In this document: piece by piece, positions 26,714-38,465 of the stretch | Numbering within the stretch: the stretch's first letter is position 1 | How the letters are laid out: every line of letters begins with the position of its first letter | From: Bacteroidales bacterium | GTDB lineage: Bacteria; Bacteroidota; Bacteroidia; Bacteroidales; Muribaculaceae | Direction of reading: 5' to 3' | DNA: 64,000 nt | NCBI GenBank assembly: GCA_014800895.1 | Contig: JAAVFG010000040.1 | Span: 36,520 to 100,519, forward strand | Position numbers and translations under genes: made by a program | Notes under the pieces: model-generated | Told to the model about the DNA's origin: nothing | Databases searched by the model: none | Seen by the model: only the letters and a program-made list of their open reading frames with translations

Positions 26714-28636
26714 TTAAAGAATACATATCCATGTGATTCCGGCAAGCAGAAGTGCCCCGAGGAAATACCATACTACATAAGACTGTACGCTTCCGCTCTG
26801 CATCCCTTTGATCTTCACTGATACAAACTGCGCCATTGTTGCGAATGAATCCATTGTAGCGTCAATGATATGCTTGTCAAACCATGCAATGGCTTTACAT
26901 ATACCTCCGAAAATAAGCTTGCGTGTAACGAAGAGATAAATCTCATCCCAGTAGAAGCGGCGGTGGGCTGCTTCCCAGAGAGCGGGGAAAGCATTCTTCA
27001 TTGCTGCAGGCTTGTTATTCTTTTTCATGTAGAGCCAGCCGGCAAAGAGAATGGCAACGACCGCTACTGTCAATGAAGTTGCTGCTACGGTCGGATCTAT
27101 ATGTATGTTGTAAGGCTCACGATTCCAGGTCACGAAATGACCGAAAGGTATAAAGCCGGCAACACATGATACCAACGCAAGGATAATCAAGGGAAGTGAC
27201 ATCTGCCAGGGAGCATCATGAGGCTTATGCTCTTTGTAGTGAGGATTCTCCTCCCACCAGAATACCATGAAGTACATACGGAACATATAGAAAGCTGTCA
27301 GTCCAGCCACCATCGTCATCCAGTAGCCCCAGAATCCGCTGTATGCGAACATCGCGCTTAACATCTCATCTTTGGAGAAGAAGCCGGAGAAGGGCCAGAT
27401 ACCTGCGATTGCCAAACATCCGATAAGGAATGTCCAGTGAGTGATCGGCATATATTTGCGGAGACCTCCCATCGCAGTATAATTATTGCTATGCACTGCA
27501 TGAATAAGCGCACCCGCTCCGAGGAAGAGGAGAGCCTTGAACATTGCGTGTGTGAACAAGTGGAACATTGACGCCATGTAGCCTAATCCCTCATGAAGAT
27601 CGGGACGAGCCACACCCAACGATACCATCATGAATGCTATCTGAGAAATGGTGGAGAATGCAAGGATTCTCTTAATATCTATCTGACAGCATGCCACTAC
27701 TGCCGCATAGAAAGCTGTGATTGCGCCAACCCATACGATGAAATTCATCGCTGTCTCCTCGAGGAGATAAAGGGGGAACATTCGTGCCACGAGATAGACA
27801 CCTGCCACGACCATGGTAGCGGCATGGATAAGTGCTGACACAGGGGTCGGACCCTCCATCGCATCCGGGAGCCAGATATGAAGAGGAAGCATCGCTGATT
27901 TACCCATACCTCCGGAGAAGATGAGCACGAGCGCCCATGTCAATACTGATGCTCCGAGGAAAGTTGCACCTCCTGTAGAGAGAAGCACGCTTCCGGGGTC
28001 GGTGGTAAGATCAATGAAATTGAATGAGGGGAAGTAGAAGGTAAGGATAAGGATACCCACCAACATTCCGAAATCGGCAAAACGTGTTACGATAAATGCC
28101 TTCTTCGCCGCTGATACAGCTGAAGGCAACTTATAGAAGAATCCGATGAGAAGGAATGAAGAAACACCCACAAGCTCCCAGAAAATATACATCTGGAAAA
28201 TGTTGGTTGCCACTACAAGTCCTAACATAGAGAATGTAAAGAGTGCGAGAAAAGCGTAATAACGCTGGAACCCGCCCTCATGCTCCATGTAGCCCCAGCT
28301 ATAGAGATGCACCATGAATGAGATCGTGGAAATGACGATAAGCATCATAGCGCAAATCGGATCAAGAAGGAAACCTATCTTCACCACCAAACGCTCGGTG
28401 AAGGCAAGCCATGTCGTGTCAAAGAGCTGGACCTGGGTGCGAACCCCGTCCACAACATATTCCTCTCCGAAGAAATAGCGGAAAGCAACTGTATAACATA
28501 TCGCAAGAAGTGCTGCATTAGCCGTGATTCCAAGGATACCGGCTACCTTTCGCGGCATCTTCACGCCACCGATACCCAACACAAGAAACATTGTGAAAGG
28601 TATCGCCAGAATTAATATAGGAAGTGTTATGCCCAT
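26714..28636 (-). CDS. nuoL: NADH-quinone oxidoreductase subunit L
   Basis: 640 aa; FWELVGVSSFLLIGF, GKSAMLPLHIWLPDAMEGPTPVSALIHAATMVVAGVYL; C-terminal lateral helix and TM. Confidence 0.96.
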   Translation of the reverse strand: MGITLPILILAIPFTMFLVLGIGGVKMPRKVAGILGITANAALLAICYTVAFRYFFGEEYVVDGVRTQVQLFDTTWLAFTERLVVKIGFLLDPICAMMLIVISTISFMVHLYSWGYMEHEGGFQRYYAFLALFTFSMLGLVVATNIFQMYIFWELVGVSSFLLIGFFYKLPSAVSAAKKAFIVTRFADFGMLVGILILTFYFPSFNFIDLTTDPGSVLLSTGGATFLGASVLTWALVLIFSGGMGKSAMLPLHIWLPDAMEGPTPVSALIHAATMVVAGVYLVARMFPLYLLEETAMNFIVWVGAITAFYAAVVACCQIDIKRILAFSTISQIAFMMVSLGVARPDLHEGLGYMASMFHLFTHAMFKALLFLGAGALIHAVHSNNYTAMGGLRKYMPITHWTFLIGCLAIAGIWPFSGFFSKDEMLSAMFAYSGFWGYWMTMVAGLTAFYMFRMYFMVFWWEENPHYKEHKPHDAPWQMSLPLIILALVSCVAGFIPFGHFVTWNREPYNIHIDPTVAATSLTVAVVAILFAGWLYMKKNNKPAAMKNAFPALWEAAHRRFYWDEIYLFVTRKLIFGGICKAIAWFDKHIIDATMDSFATMAQFVSVKIKGMQSGSVQSYVVWYFLGALLLAGITWICIL

Positions 28637-28668
28637 ACTGTTTTATATCGTTATATGCCTCTGACTGA

Positions 28669-28980
28669 TCAGTGGCGCATTTCTTTTGCAGAATTTATAT
28701 CCGTATTGCCGAGAGCACGATAGATATTGATAATGATTGCGATGGCAACTGCAGTCTCAGCGGCTGCGATAGCTATTGCAAACAGTGTGAACATCATACC
28801 TTCCATCTCTCCGGGAAACAGGAAGCGGTTGAAAATTACAAAATTCAGATCGGCGCTATTCAGTATAAGCTCAAGAGAAATGAGCATAGCCACCATATTC
28901 TTGCGAGTAACAAACCCGAAAACGCCGCATGTGAACATTAACACACTGGGCACAAGATACCATAACATACTTAAATCCAT
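28669..28980 (-). CDS. nuoK: NADH-quinone oxidoreductase subunit K
   Basis: VTRKNMVAMLISLELILNSADLNFVIF and AAAETAVAIAIIINIYR. Confidence 0.95.
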   Translation of the reverse strand: MDLSMLWYLVPSVLMFTCGVFGFVTRKNMVAMLISLELILNSADLNFVIFNRFLFPGEMEGMMFTLFAIAIAAAETAVAIAIIINIYRALGNTDINSAKEMRH

Positions 28981-28986
28981 AGTCTC

Positions 28987-29514
28987 TTATCTTTTACGGG
29001 CCACTACTACGCCACCGATTATACATGCCAAAAGTAATACACTCACTGCCTCGAAGGGGAGCAGATACTGGAATTTCTCTGAGCCTACAAGTGCAGTACC
29101 GATCTCATGCATTGTGATCTGCTCGCCTGCATTAATCATCTCTGTCAAGGATGCTCCATGAAGCAGGGGCATATTGAAGAGAGCAAAGAGAAGCACTACG
29201 AGGGAAACCACTGACACCGTGATACCGATAGCTCTTTTGTGATGGGTTAAGACACTCTCCTTTTCATCGGGTCGACGTGTGAGAAGGATTGAAAATACGA
29301 AAAGCACCATGATGCCTCCCGCGTAAACCGCAATCTGCACAGCTCCCAAGAACTGATATCCTAACTGAAAATAGAATATCGCTGTCGATAAGAGCACGAA
29401 GAGCAGATAAGTGGCGCTACGCAATATCTTCCTTGTTGTGACTGCCATCACAGAGAAGACCACCATTGCTATTGCCACAATAAAATATAAAATTATATTT
29501 GCGACTGACTCCAT
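28987..29514 (-). CDS. nuoJ: NADH-quinone oxidoreductase subunit J
   Basis: AIFYFQLGYQFLGAVQIAVYAGGIMVLFVFSILLT; positioned between nuoI and nuoK. Confidence 0.95.
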   Translation of the reverse strand: MESVANIILYFIVAIAMVVFSVMAVTTRKILRSATYLLFVLLSTAIFYFQLGYQFLGAVQIAVYAGGIMVLFVFSILLTRRPDEKESVLTHHKRAIGITVSVVSLVVLLFALFNMPLLHGASLTEMINAGEQITMHEIGTALVGSEKFQYLLPFEAVSVLLLACIIGGVVVARKR

Positions 29515-29541
29515 TTATGATGTTAATTTAGTTTTCAGTTC

Positions 29542-30144
29542 TTACGCTTTATCTGCCTTAGGCGCCTCTTTCGGAGCCGTTGCCATTTCAGGCTTTGCTG
29601 CCGGAGCGGCAGATACAGGCTTTGCTGCCGGAGCGGCTGCAGGTGCAGGTTTGGCTGCCGGTGCAGGCTTCGGAGCAGGAGCCGGATCAGCCACCTCAGG
29701 GCGATAGTTTAGCTTCTTGATTAGTTTATCTCTTGTGAATACAGCCTGCTCGAAGTCGTTAGAAAATTCCAATGCATCCTGAGGGCAGGTAGTGACACAA
29801 AGCATACAGAATGTACAGCTGCCGAGATCATATAGATACTCGTCAAGTTTACGCTTCTTCTTTCCGTCGGGAAGATCCACCATCTTTGTCTTGAGAGTGA
29901 TCGTGCCGTTCGGACAATTCATCTGGCAGATACCGCAGGCGATACATCTGTGTCTGCCCTCGGCATCATATTTCAATGTAAGTTCCGCTCTAAAGCGGTC
30001 AGCTATATTGAGTGTAGCACGATTCTCAGGATACTGCTCCGTAATCTTAGGAGTAACCAACTCCTTTCCGGTAACACCCATACCTGTCAAAAGGCTCTTC
30101 ACACCGCTGCCGACTGAGCTGAAATACTCTTTAATATTGCCCAT
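29542..30144 (-). CDS. nuoI: NADH-quinone oxidoreductase subunit I with Pro/Ala-rich C-terminal tail
   Basis: Two 4Fe-4S motifs CIACGICQMNCP and CTFCMLCVTTCP; tail PAPAPKPAPAAKPAPAAAPAAKPVSAAPAAKPEMATAPKEAPKADKA. Confidence 0.95.
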   Translation of the reverse strand: MGNIKEYFSSVGSGVKSLLTGMGVTGKELVTPKITEQYPENRATLNIADRFRAELTLKYDAEGRHRCIACGICQMNCPNGTITLKTKMVDLPDGKKKRKLDEYLYDLGSCTFCMLCVTTCPQDALEFSNDFEQAVFTRDKLIKKLNYRPEVADPAPAPKPAPAAKPAPAAAPAAKPVSAAPAAKPEMATAPKEAPKADKA

Positions 30145-30182
30145 TGTCTAATTTCAATGTGTTTCTAATATACTGATTGTTG

Positions 30183-31070
30183 TTATCTTTCCACCTGGCC
30201 TCCGAGAATATCAAGGAGTTCTGTGGTAATGCTCTCCTGACGCAACTTGTTATACTCAAGCTGAAGAGCGTCATAGAGCTTCTTGGCATTATCATTCGCC
30301 GCCTGCATCGCCATAACGCGCGCAGCCTGTTCCGATGCACGGTTCTCAACCGTAATCTCTTGCATTGAAGAGGTCACAAACATCGGAAGCACCTCATTGA
30401 ATATGCTATTGGGATCCGGCTCGAAGATATAGAGTTGATTCTCTTCGGAGCGACTCTCCCCCTGGAGCAATTCATCCGCCAATACCGGGAAAAGCTGATC
30501 GGTTGTAAGTCTCTGCTTTCCCATTGAGATGAACCGCATATATACCACCTCTACCAAATCTGTCGCGCCGTTTACGAAATTGTCCCGGAGAGTATGGGTC
30601 AGTTCGTTGACCTTCTCCCCTCCCATCTTGCTGTCTACCCCCTCGGGAACAATTACATCAAGATGCGGACCTTCCAGCTTCCTGACAGCCTTTGCCATTT
30701 TAGAGCCTATGGGATAGATGCTGATTTTAACATCTTTCCCATAAGCCTCTTTTATGCGGGATATTTCAATAAGCAGACCCTTGAAGATATTAATATTATA
30801 AGCACCGCAAAGACCATCGTCAGATCCATACACCACGATTGAGGCATGGCGCACTTCACGAGGCTCAATCAACGGGGAGTTAAAATTCTCGTCTGTAGAT
30901 AGAATATGCCCCATAATCGACTGAATCTGCTCTTTGAATGGAGCCAACTTCTTTAAAGCCTGCTCATTCTGATGCACTTTAGCCGAAGATATCATCTTCA
31001 TGGCGCCGGTGATTTTCTCACTTGATGCCACCGAGCCGATGCGTGTCTTTAATTCCCTTAGGGTTGCCAT
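30183..31070 (-). CDS. atpG: ATP synthase F1 subunit gamma
   Basis: MATLRELKTRIGSVASSEKITGAMKMISSAKV; C-terminal LEYNKLRQESITTELLDILGG. Confidence 0.97.
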   Translation of the reverse strand: MATLRELKTRIGSVASSEKITGAMKMISSAKVHQNEQALKKLAPFKEQIQSIMGHILSTDENFNSPLIEPREVRHASIVVYGSDDGLCGAYNINIFKGLLIEISRIKEAYGKDVKISIYPIGSKMAKAVRKLEGPHLDVIVPEGVDSKMGGEKVNELTHTLRDNFVNGATDLVEVVYMRFISMGKQRLTTDQLFPVLADELLQGESRSEENQLYIFEPDPNSIFNEVLPMFVTSSMQEITVENRASEQAARVMAMQAANDNAKKLYDALQLEYNKLRQESITTELLDILGGQVER

Positions 31071-31104
31071 TTTATTTCTTTATTCTGTTTCGCTTACTAT
31101 TCTC

Positions 31105-32691
31105 TTACTTCTTCGCTGAAGATGCTATGCGATCAGCCACTTCGGTTGCAACCTTTGTAAGCTGCTCCTGCACATCGTCGGTAAGAAGTCCCTTGCGCAA
31201 TTCATCCAGTGCTCCGGGATAAGTCATCTTGAGCTGCTGGAGGAACTGCTCCTCGAAGTCATGCACCTTGTCAAGAGGCACATTCTCCAACAGACCGTTT
31301 ACACCGCAATAGATCACTGCTATCTCATTCTCCACCGGCCAGGGATGATACTGGGGTTGGATGAGGAGCTGCTGGTTCTTACGTCCACGGTCGATCACTC
31401 GCGCTGTCACCGGGTCTATATCACCACCGAATTTGGTGAATGACTCAAGCTCGCGATACTGAGCCTGCGCAATCTTTAACGTACCGGCTACCTTCTTCAT
31501 TGCCTTGATCTGAGCATTTCCACCCACTCGGGATACCGAGATACCAACGTTGATTGCAGGACGTATACCCTGGTTGAAGAGATTGGTCTCAAGGAATATC
31601 TGACCGTCTGTAATTGAAATTACATTGGTCGGGATATATGCGGATACGTCTCCCGCCTGAGTCTCGATAATCGGAAGAGCAGTAAGCGAACCGCCACCTT
31701 TTACCATCGGTTTCAAAACTTCCGGAAGATCGTTCATCTCCTCCGCTACTTTCTGATCCTTGATAATTTTAGCGGCACGTTCCAACAGACGGGAATGGAG
31801 ATAGAAGATATCACCTGGATATGCCTCACGTCCGGAAGGACGCTTGAGGATAAGAGAGATCTCACGATAAGCCACCGCCTGCTTTGAAAGATCATCATAA
31901 ACGATGAGAGCGTCACGACCTGTATCTCGGAAGAATTCTCCGATCGCCGCCCCTGCGAAGGGTGCGTAGTAACGTGAGGTAGCGGAATCCGAAGCATTGG
32001 CGGCTACCACGATGGTATAGTCCATCGCTCCATATTTGGTCAGGGTATTGACGATAGCCGCCACTGTTGAGGCTTTCTGACCGATAGCTACATAGATACA
32101 GTAAACGGGCTCTCCTTTCTCAAAATTCTCACGCTGATTCAGGATGGTGTCAAGAGCAATAGCTGTCTTACCTACCTGACGGTCGCCGATGATAAGCTCA
32201 CGCTGTCCGCGACCGATAGGAATCATTGAGTCTACAGCCTTGATACCAGTCTGAAGAGGCTGATTCACGGGTGAACGATAGATAACACCCGGAGCCTTAC
32301 GGTCAAGAGGAAGATTGATACGTTTCCCCTCAATGGGTCCTTTACCGTCGACCGGCTCGCCGAGAATATTGATTACACGTCCGAGCATGCCGTCGCCTAC
32401 AGGTATAGAAGCAATCTCTCCCGTACGCTTCACTGACATATTCTCAGTTACGGAATTTACCTTATCGAGAATCACAACGCCGACGTTGCTCTCCTCAAGG
32501 TTGAGAGCCACGCCCTTGGCGCCGTTCTCAAACTCTACAAGCTCATTGGATCTTACATTCTCAAGTCCGTAGACATGCGCTACGCCGTCGCCAACGCTAA
32601 GCACTGTGCCCACCTCTTCAAATTTGACTTTTGAATTGATGTTTTCGAGCTCTTGTTTTAAAACATCTGATATTTCGCTGGGATTGAGCAT
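31105..32691 (-). CDS. atpA: ATP synthase F1 subunit alpha
   Basis: 528 aa; [15 protein letters not shown] Walker [34 protein letters not shown]. Confidence 0.98.
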   Translation of the reverse strand: MLNPSEISDVLKQELENINSKVKFEEVGTVLSVGDGVAHVYGLENVRSNELVEFENGAKGVALNLEESNVGVVILDKVNSVTENMSVKRTGEIASIPVGDGMLGRVINILGEPVDGKGPIEGKRINLPLDRKAPGVIYRSPVNQPLQTGIKAVDSMIPIGRGQRELIIGDRQVGKTAIALDTILNQRENFEKGEPVYCIYVAIGQKASTVAAIVNTLTKYGAMDYTIVVAANASDSATSRYYAPFAGAAIGEFFRDTGRDALIVYDDLSKQAVAYREISLILKRPSGREAYPGDIFYLHSRLLERAAKIIKDQKVAEEMNDLPEVLKPMVKGGGSLTALPIIETQAGDVSAYIPTNVISITDGQIFLETNLFNQGIRPAINVGISVSRVGGNAQIKAMKKVAGTLKIAQAQYRELESFTKFGGDIDPVTARVIDRGRKNQQLLIQPQYHPWPVENEIAVIYCGVNGLLENVPLDKVHDFEEQFLQQLKMTYPGALDELRKGLLTDDVQEQLTKVATEVADRIASSAKK

Positions 32692-32694
32692 TTT

Positions 32695-33240
32695 TTAATT
32701 GCTTCTTATGAGGTTATGACGTAATTGTTCTAGTTCGTTGCTGATTGATGCATCCATTCTTACAGAATCAACATCAATGATAAAGCCTCCTATGATCTCC
32801 GGATCGACTGCTTCGGAGTATTCAAACGTAGTATCCTTGAAAGATTTCTCCACTACATCATGAAGCTTTTTCATCTCCTGAGGGTCAAGCTTCACTGCTG
32901 TTACAATCTTTACCTGAGATATGTTGTTGGCCTTTCGATAGATGTCTCTGTAAGCGTAAGCCATCAGATAAGCGAACTCCTCTCTCTTATGATCGAGAAT
33001 CAGCTTGACAAACCGTTTATAATCTTCACCCGGATTCTTTCCGGCTGCCGAGATCAACAGTCGTTCCTTGTCAGCCGGCTCCACAAAGGGATTCGACAAT
33101 ACTTTAGATAATTCGGGATTCTGCTGAAATGAGGTGATAACATTCTTCATCTCCTCATACACCCTCCCGGCGCTTTTCGTCTCCAAGGCAAATTTATAAA
33201 GAGCCTTGGCATATCTTTGCGGTATCAATCCGGATATCAT
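32695..33240 (-). CDS. atpH: ATP synthase F1 subunit delta
   Basis: RYAKALYKFALE; C-terminal DPEIIGGFIIDVDSVRMDASISNELEQLR. Confidence 0.95.
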   Translation of the reverse strand: MISGLIPQRYAKALYKFALETKSAGRVYEEMKNVITSFQQNPELSKVLSNPFVEPADKERLLISAAGKNPGEDYKRFVKLILDHKREEFAYLMAYAYRDIYRKANNISQVKIVTAVKLDPQEMKKLHDVVEKSFKDTTFEYSEAVDPEIIGGFIIDVDSVRMDASISNELEQLRHNLIRSN

Positions 33241-33247
33241 CGGCTTA

Positions 33248-33742
33248 TCAGTTTTTCTCTATTTCGTCCAATAATTTATCGACAAGCTGCTTCTGTGCGG
33301 CATCGCTCTTCATCTGGCTGCGCACCATCTTCTCTGCGATGTCGATAGAGAACTTGCCGACTTCATTTCTAAACTGAAGTTCGGCTTCCTTACGCGCCTG
33401 CTCGATGCTCTGCTTGGCAGCATCCATCTCACGGCGTGCGGCTTCGGCAGCCTCCTGCTTCGCCTGCTCGATGATTTCAGTCTTCATCTTAGCAGCCTCG
33501 CGAAGCATCTCTGCCTGTTTAGCCTGAGCCTCCTCTACATATTTCTTGGCTTCGTCCCGGGCGCTGTCAAGCTGCTCCTTGGCCTTCCTGGCATCCTCCA
33601 CGCCCTGGTCTATAGTATTGGCTCTGTTTTCCATACTCTTGATGATTACAGGCCAACCCCATTTCGCAAGCACGAGGAATAACAGGATGAACGCTATGAA
33701 CATCCAGAAAACCAAGCCAAAATCGGGCGTGAATAATTCCAT
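33248..33742 (-). CDS. atpF: ATP synthase Fo subunit b
   Basis: N-terminal TM helix followed by a long Ala/Glu-rich helical stalk; position in operon. Confidence 0.95.
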   Translation of the reverse strand: MELFTPDFGLVFWMFIAFILLFLVLAKWGWPVIIKSMENRANTIDQGVEDARKAKEQLDSARDEAKKYVEEAQAKQAEMLREAAKMKTEIIEQAKQEAAEAARREMDAAKQSIEQARKEAELQFRNEVGKFSIDIAEKMVRSQMKSDAAQKQLVDKLLDEIEKN

Positions 33743-33828
33743 TCTCTCTCTTTTTTTCTGTCCTGCCGGCGAAGATATTAAAGATATCAGTATCTCTAAA
33801 TCTTCGTCGGATGATACGAACAGTAATC

Positions 33829-34086
<258 letters not shown>

Positions 34087-34131
34087 TCAGATGATTTAAA
34101 TGTTGTTATTTTTTCTTTTATTAATTCTTTA

Positions 34132-35496
34132 TTAATGATTGAGATCGATGACATCTGCCTCTTTCTCTAACATTTTTCTCTCCGCTTCAGCTCCGGCTGC
34201 CGCTGCAGCTCCCTCGGGTGTGGAAGGGTGAGCTTTAGCGTGCTCCTCATCTCCATGTTCTATTGCCATGCCGATGAAGATAGTGGAGAGTGTGGTAAAT
34301 ACATATGCCTGTATAAAACTTACCAACACATCAAGGGCGAGCATAAAGAGGGAGAAGAGGATTGACACTACCGTTGTTGCTCCTGCCACTACCGCACCGA
34401 ATGATGCGAAGATGAAGATAAGCAAGGTAAGAGTTATCACAATCATGTGACCTCCCATCATATTCGCAAAGAGTCGGACACAAAGTGCCGCCGGCTTGGT
34501 GAACATTCCGAAAATCTCGATAAACTGCATGATCGGAAGCGGACACTTCAACCAGATTGGCACATCCGGCCAGAAAATTTCTTTCCAATAATGTTTCTTT
34601 CCGAATACATTGGTCATTATGAATGTCATCACCGCCAACACAAGGGTAATGGCAATATTACCTGTCAGATTGGCTCCTCCGGGGAAGATGACAATCAGAC
34701 CGAGAAGGTTCATGATTAAAATAAAGAAGAAACATGTGAGGAGATATGGTGCGAATTTCTTTGCGTTCTCTCCCAAAGTAGCCTTGATGGTACCTTCATA
34801 TACAAAAGATACAAGCAGTTCCATGAACCCCATCCCTTTTCTGGGTGCCTTCAGACCGTTGCGACGGTAGAAACGCACCAACGACATCACAAGAACAAGT
34901 ACAATAATTGTCGAGATAAAAAGAGCGGCAACGTTCTTGGTGATTGAAATATCAAAAGGTCGATATTCGCGATAATAAGTGCCATCAACACAAACATAAC
35001 CATCAACAACAGGATAACCTTCCTTCACTGTATCTTCTCCTTGAGTTTGCTTAAGTTTTACATCAAGCTCTTTCTGCTCGGAGGAAGAGAGAGGGAAGAT
35101 CTGCACCACTTTATCCTTATGAGTAGAGATGTGTGCGATAACGAAAGAATAAGTCTTTCCATCCTTTTCTATCGTCTTCACAACAGGCTCAAGCTCTTTA
35201 TGAACTTTCCCATGTTTCTCAACGTCTTCAATCCTTGTGAGGTCGCCGGAAGAGAAACAGAACCATTTTCCATCCTCTGCTTTTACTATCACAGGAAGAG
35301 GGATGCGATATACATGCACGAAGGGCACTTCCCAACCGTAACCGTCGCCAAGATGCTCGAAAATAATTTCTTTCACATCAAGGTCTTCCTTCTCTCCCTC
35401 CTCTGACTCAGTCGCGGCAAAGGCGGAGAAAGGGACGGCGAGAAGAAGCGCCAGCATCATTAATATTTTAGATATTCTCTTCGTCATAATATCCAT
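34132..35496 (-). CDS. atpB: ATP synthase Fo subunit a with signal-peptide-like start and N-terminal extension; start chosen inside ORF-track 35511
   Basis: C-terminal half is classic subunit a (FTKPAALCVRLFANMMGGHMIV, VSFIQAYVFTTLSTIFIG); preceded by about 170 extra residues after MTKRISKILMMLALLLAVPFSAFA. Confidence 0.94.
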   Translation of the reverse strand: MDIMTKRISKILMMLALLLAVPFSAFAATESEEGEKEDLDVKEIIFEHLGDGYGWEVPFVHVYRIPLPVIVKAEDGKWFCFSSGDLTRIEDVEKHGKVHKELEPVVKTIEKDGKTYSFVIAHISTHKDKVVQIFPLSSSEQKELDVKLKQTQGEDTVKEGYPVVDGYVCVDGTYYREYRPFDISITKNVAALFISTIIVLVLVMSLVRFYRRNGLKAPRKGMGFMELLVSFVYEGTIKATLGENAKKFAPYLLTCFFFILIMNLLGLIVIFPGGANLTGNIAITLVLAVMTFIMTNVFGKKHYWKEIFWPDVPIWLKCPLPIMQFIEIFGMFTKPAALCVRLFANMMGGHMIVITLTLLIFIFASFGAVVAGATTVVSILFSLFMLALDVLVSFIQAYVFTTLSTIFIGMAIEHGDEEHAKAHPSTPEGAAAAAGAEAERKMLEKEADVIDLNH

Positions 35497-35498
35497 TT

Positions 35499-35732
35499 TT
35501 AGTAGATGCACACCGAAATTACATTATTGTTCACATCCGCTATCCCTCCTTTAATATGGATGGAATGTTCCTCTTCCCCCTGCTTGTAGATCACATCTCC
35601 ATCAGAGAGAACGGATATGATAGCGGCATGATTGCGAAGCACAGTGAATGATCCCATTTCGCCGGGAAGAGTGACTGCATCAACCTCCCCTTTAAAACTT
35701 ACCTCAAAGGCAGATATAATCTCGAGTGTCAT
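35499..35732 (-). CDS. atpC: ATP synthase F1 subunit epsilon, short form
   Basis: 77 aa; LEIISAFEVSFKGEVDAVTLPGEMGSFTVLRNHAAIISVL is the epsilon N-terminal beta domain; no C-terminal helices. Confidence 0.93.
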   Translation of the reverse strand: MTLEIISAFEVSFKGEVDAVTLPGEMGSFTVLRNHAAIISVLSDGDVIYKQGEEEHSIHIKGGIADVNNNVISVCIY

Positions 35733-35807
35733 TACTTTCGTTCTGTTTGTTTATTATCCTTTTGCCTTTATCGGCAAAACCATATTTAATTATATGCCCG
35801 GTGAGGA

Positions 35808-37310
<1,503 letters not shown>

Positions 37311-37340
37311 TTATAGAGTCTTGCTTTATTTATTCTTTGT

Positions 37341-38420
37341 TTAGAAATGCCATCCGAATGCCACACAAAGTGTCATGAGAAGTAGATTCGCCAATGAGAA
37401 TGGCATCAGATATTTCCACTCGAATGAGAGCATCTGGTCGATACGCACGCGAGGGAAGGTCCATTTAAACCAGATTATCACAAATGAAATGAAGAATGCC
37501 TTGCCGACAAACCATACAATCGATGGAATCCAGTTCATCACCATGTTAAAGCCATCCCAGCCGGGTACGTGGAGAGGCATCCAACCGCCAAGGAACATCA
37601 AAGAGGCGATTCCGGATACAATGAAAAGGTTCAGATACTCCGCAAGGTAGAAGAAACCGAAATGAATACCTGAATACTCGGTATGATAACCTGCTGTAAG
37701 CTCATGCTCAGCCTCGGGAAGGTCAAAAGGACCGCGGTTGGTTTCAGCTGTTGCCGCAATAACATAAATGATACAAGCGATGATGGCAGGGATATGACCG
37801 GTGAAGATAAACCACCCGTTAGCCTGCTCAAGCACAATCTCATTGATATTCATTGTGCCGGCGAATACCACCATTGTTATGATAGAGAGACCGAGTGAAA
37901 GCTCATAGCTCACCATCTGTGCGCCGCTTCGCATTGCTCCGATAAGAGTATATTTATTATTGGAAGCCCATCCTGCAAGCAAGATACCGAGCACTCCAAC
38001 CGAGCTGACAGCCAAGACAAAGAAGATACCGATATTCCAGTTGATGATCTGAAGACCATTTCCCCAGGGAAGACAAGCCAGCATCACTACAGAAGAGGTG
38101 ATGATTATATAAGGGGCTAACTTAAAGAGGAAACGGTCGGTATCCTTAAGCGAGATAAGCTCCTTGATAAGGATCTTGAACATATCCGCAAACACCTGGA
38201 GCAAACCCCAGGGACCTACACGCATAGGACCGAGGCGACACTGAAACCATGCACAAAGCTTACGCTCATAGAGAATATAGAACAGTGCCAGCACTGTATA
38301 GGTCAGAAGGATGAGGACTGCGATAAGCACACACTCAATAGTGATGCCGAGCCATTCGGGGGTGCCGAGGCCCATAAGCCATGAATTGAATGCCGCTGTC
38401 CATTGTCCGAAATTAAACAT
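37341..38420 (-). CDS. nuoH: NADH-quinone oxidoreductase subunit H
   Basis: GPMRVGPWGLLQVFADMFKILIKE, NRGPFDLPEAEHELTAGYHTEYSGIHFGFFYLAEY. Confidence 0.97.
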   Translation of the reverse strand: MFNFGQWTAAFNSWLMGLGTPEWLGITIECVLIAVLILLTYTVLALFYILYERKLCAWFQCRLGPMRVGPWGLLQVFADMFKILIKELISLKDTDRFLFKLAPYIIITSSVVMLACLPWGNGLQIINWNIGIFFVLAVSSVGVLGILLAGWASNNKYTLIGAMRSGAQMVSYELSLGLSIITMVVFAGTMNINEIVLEQANGWFIFTGHIPAIIACIIYVIAATAETNRGPFDLPEAEHELTAGYHTEYSGIHFGFFYLAEYLNLFIVSGIASLMFLGGWMPLHVPGWDGFNMVMNWIPSIVWFVGKAFFISFVIIWFKWTFPRVRIDQMLSFEWKYLMPFSLANLLLMTLCVAFGWHF

Positions 38421-38465
38421 CGTCGGTTAGTTTATTTTTGGATTAAACGTTTTCTTTTCTTTTCC

